A DNA stretch of 64,000 nucleotides from Microbacterium hydrocarbonoxydans (GTDB lineage: Bacteria; Actinomycetota; Actinomycetes; Actinomycetales; Microbacteriaceae): the NCBI RefSeq assembly GCF_023715885.1, contig NZ_JAMBOY010000003.1:496001-560000 (forward strand), given 5' to 3'. Under the pieces are notes generated by a model. The model searched no databases. It saw nothing but the letters and a program-made list of their open reading frames with translations, and had not been told where the DNA came from. Made by a program: the position numbers and the translations under genes. Of the stretch, positions 63,736-64,000 are shown one piece after another (the stretch's first letter is position 1; each line of letters starts with the position of its first letter).

Positions 63736-64000
63736 CTACGACCAGAGGTCGGTCCAGCGGACACCGAGATCAGCTGCCAGCCGCCGAACGGTCGAGAGCG
63801 ACATGCCCACCACCGTCGACGGATCGCCCTCGACGCGGGTGATGAACGCGCCCCCCAGGCTGTCGACGGTGAAGGCGCCCGCCACGTGCAGGGGCTCGCC
63901 GGAGGCGACGTAGGCGGCGAGCTCGGCGTCGTCGATGTCGTCGGCGAACGTCACCGCCGCCTGCGCCGTCGCCGTGGCCTCCACGGGTTCCGTGCCGGGC
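63736..64000 (-). CDS. maf: Maf-family nucleotide pyrophosphatase, C-terminal part (partial)
   Basis: About 88 codons entering from the right edge. [40 protein letters not shown] and the terminal [10 protein letters not shown] match the C-terminal half of Maf proteins, house-cleaning phosphatases for non-canonical nucleotides. The N-terminal catalytic region lies outside the window. The maf-accA3 linkage is common in actinobacteria. Confidence 0.88.
   Translation of the reverse strand, partial: PGTEPVEATATAQAAVTFADDIDDAELAAYVASGEPLHVAGAFTVDSLGGAFITRVEGDPSTVVGMSLSTVRRLAADLGVRWTDLWS

Overview
The window is a high-GC (roughly 70% by eye) chromosomal segment of an actinobacterium, most likely a Microbacteriaceae member close to Microbacterium. 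Supporting signs are dense gene packing, frequent GTG starts, a DUF222/HNH relic, a CTC-type bL25, and a gene order (sdhCDAB, cdd-deoA-add, punA-pgm, lpdA, accA3, maf) that I recall from Mycobacterium tuberculosis. It looks like ordinary chromosome. I see no insertion sequence, prophage, integrase or CRISPR array.

Layout. 0-2.3 kb: end of rsmA, an aldo/keto reductase and ispE. 2.4-7.7 kb: a LacI-family regulator and a ChvE/GguAB-type sugar ABC importer, with near-identical operators in front of both units. 7.7-9.1 kb: a frameshifted DUF222/HNH gene. 9.3-13 kb: an ABC-F ATPase and a Na+/H+ antiporter. 13-15.8 kb: metQ-metN-metI methionine importer. 15.8-19.3 kb: an RNA pseudouridine synthase, a GlxA-like AraC regulator divergent from a quinone-oxidoreductase-like enzyme, and a MarR regulator. 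19.4-21.9 kb: tRNA-Gln, glmU and prs. 22-25 kb: an extracytosolic flavin redox module (FMN-binding lipoprotein, ApbE flavin transferase, RnfD-like membrane domain fused to an FNR-type reductase). 25-31.3 kb: a two-component system, gnd, a 41-residue membrane protein, rplY, pth and a proline-rich membrane protein. 31.4-34.5 kb: trpS, xth and a BrkB-family protein. 34.6-38.1 kb: sdhCDAB.

38.3-49.7 kb: manC, then a nucleoside uptake and salvage cluster (BMP lipoprotein, ABC ATPase, two permeases, cdd, deoA, add), then a polysaccharide deacetylase and an alpha/beta hydrolase. 49.9-57.5 kb: a mannitol PTS locus containing a complete phosphorelay (EI, HPr, an orphan IIB, IICB, IIA, mannitol-1-phosphate dehydrogenase) and a divergent MtlR-type regulator. 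57.5-64 kb: a second HPr, a phosphohexomutase, purine nucleoside phosphorylase, a flavoprotein quinone reductase without redox cysteines, the biotin-carrying acyl-CoA carboxylase subunit, and the end of a Maf-family gene.

How it works together. Salvaged nucleosides enter through the BMP-type importer and are deaminated (Cdd, Add) or phosphorolysed (DeoA, PunA); the sugar phosphates feed central metabolism beside Prs, Gnd and the hexomutase. At least twelve genes have a -10-like hexamer 6 or 7 nt before the start codon, which predicts widespread leaderless transcription. In three of them the stop codon of the upstream gene forms part of the hexamer. No intergenic stretch exceeds about 300 bases.
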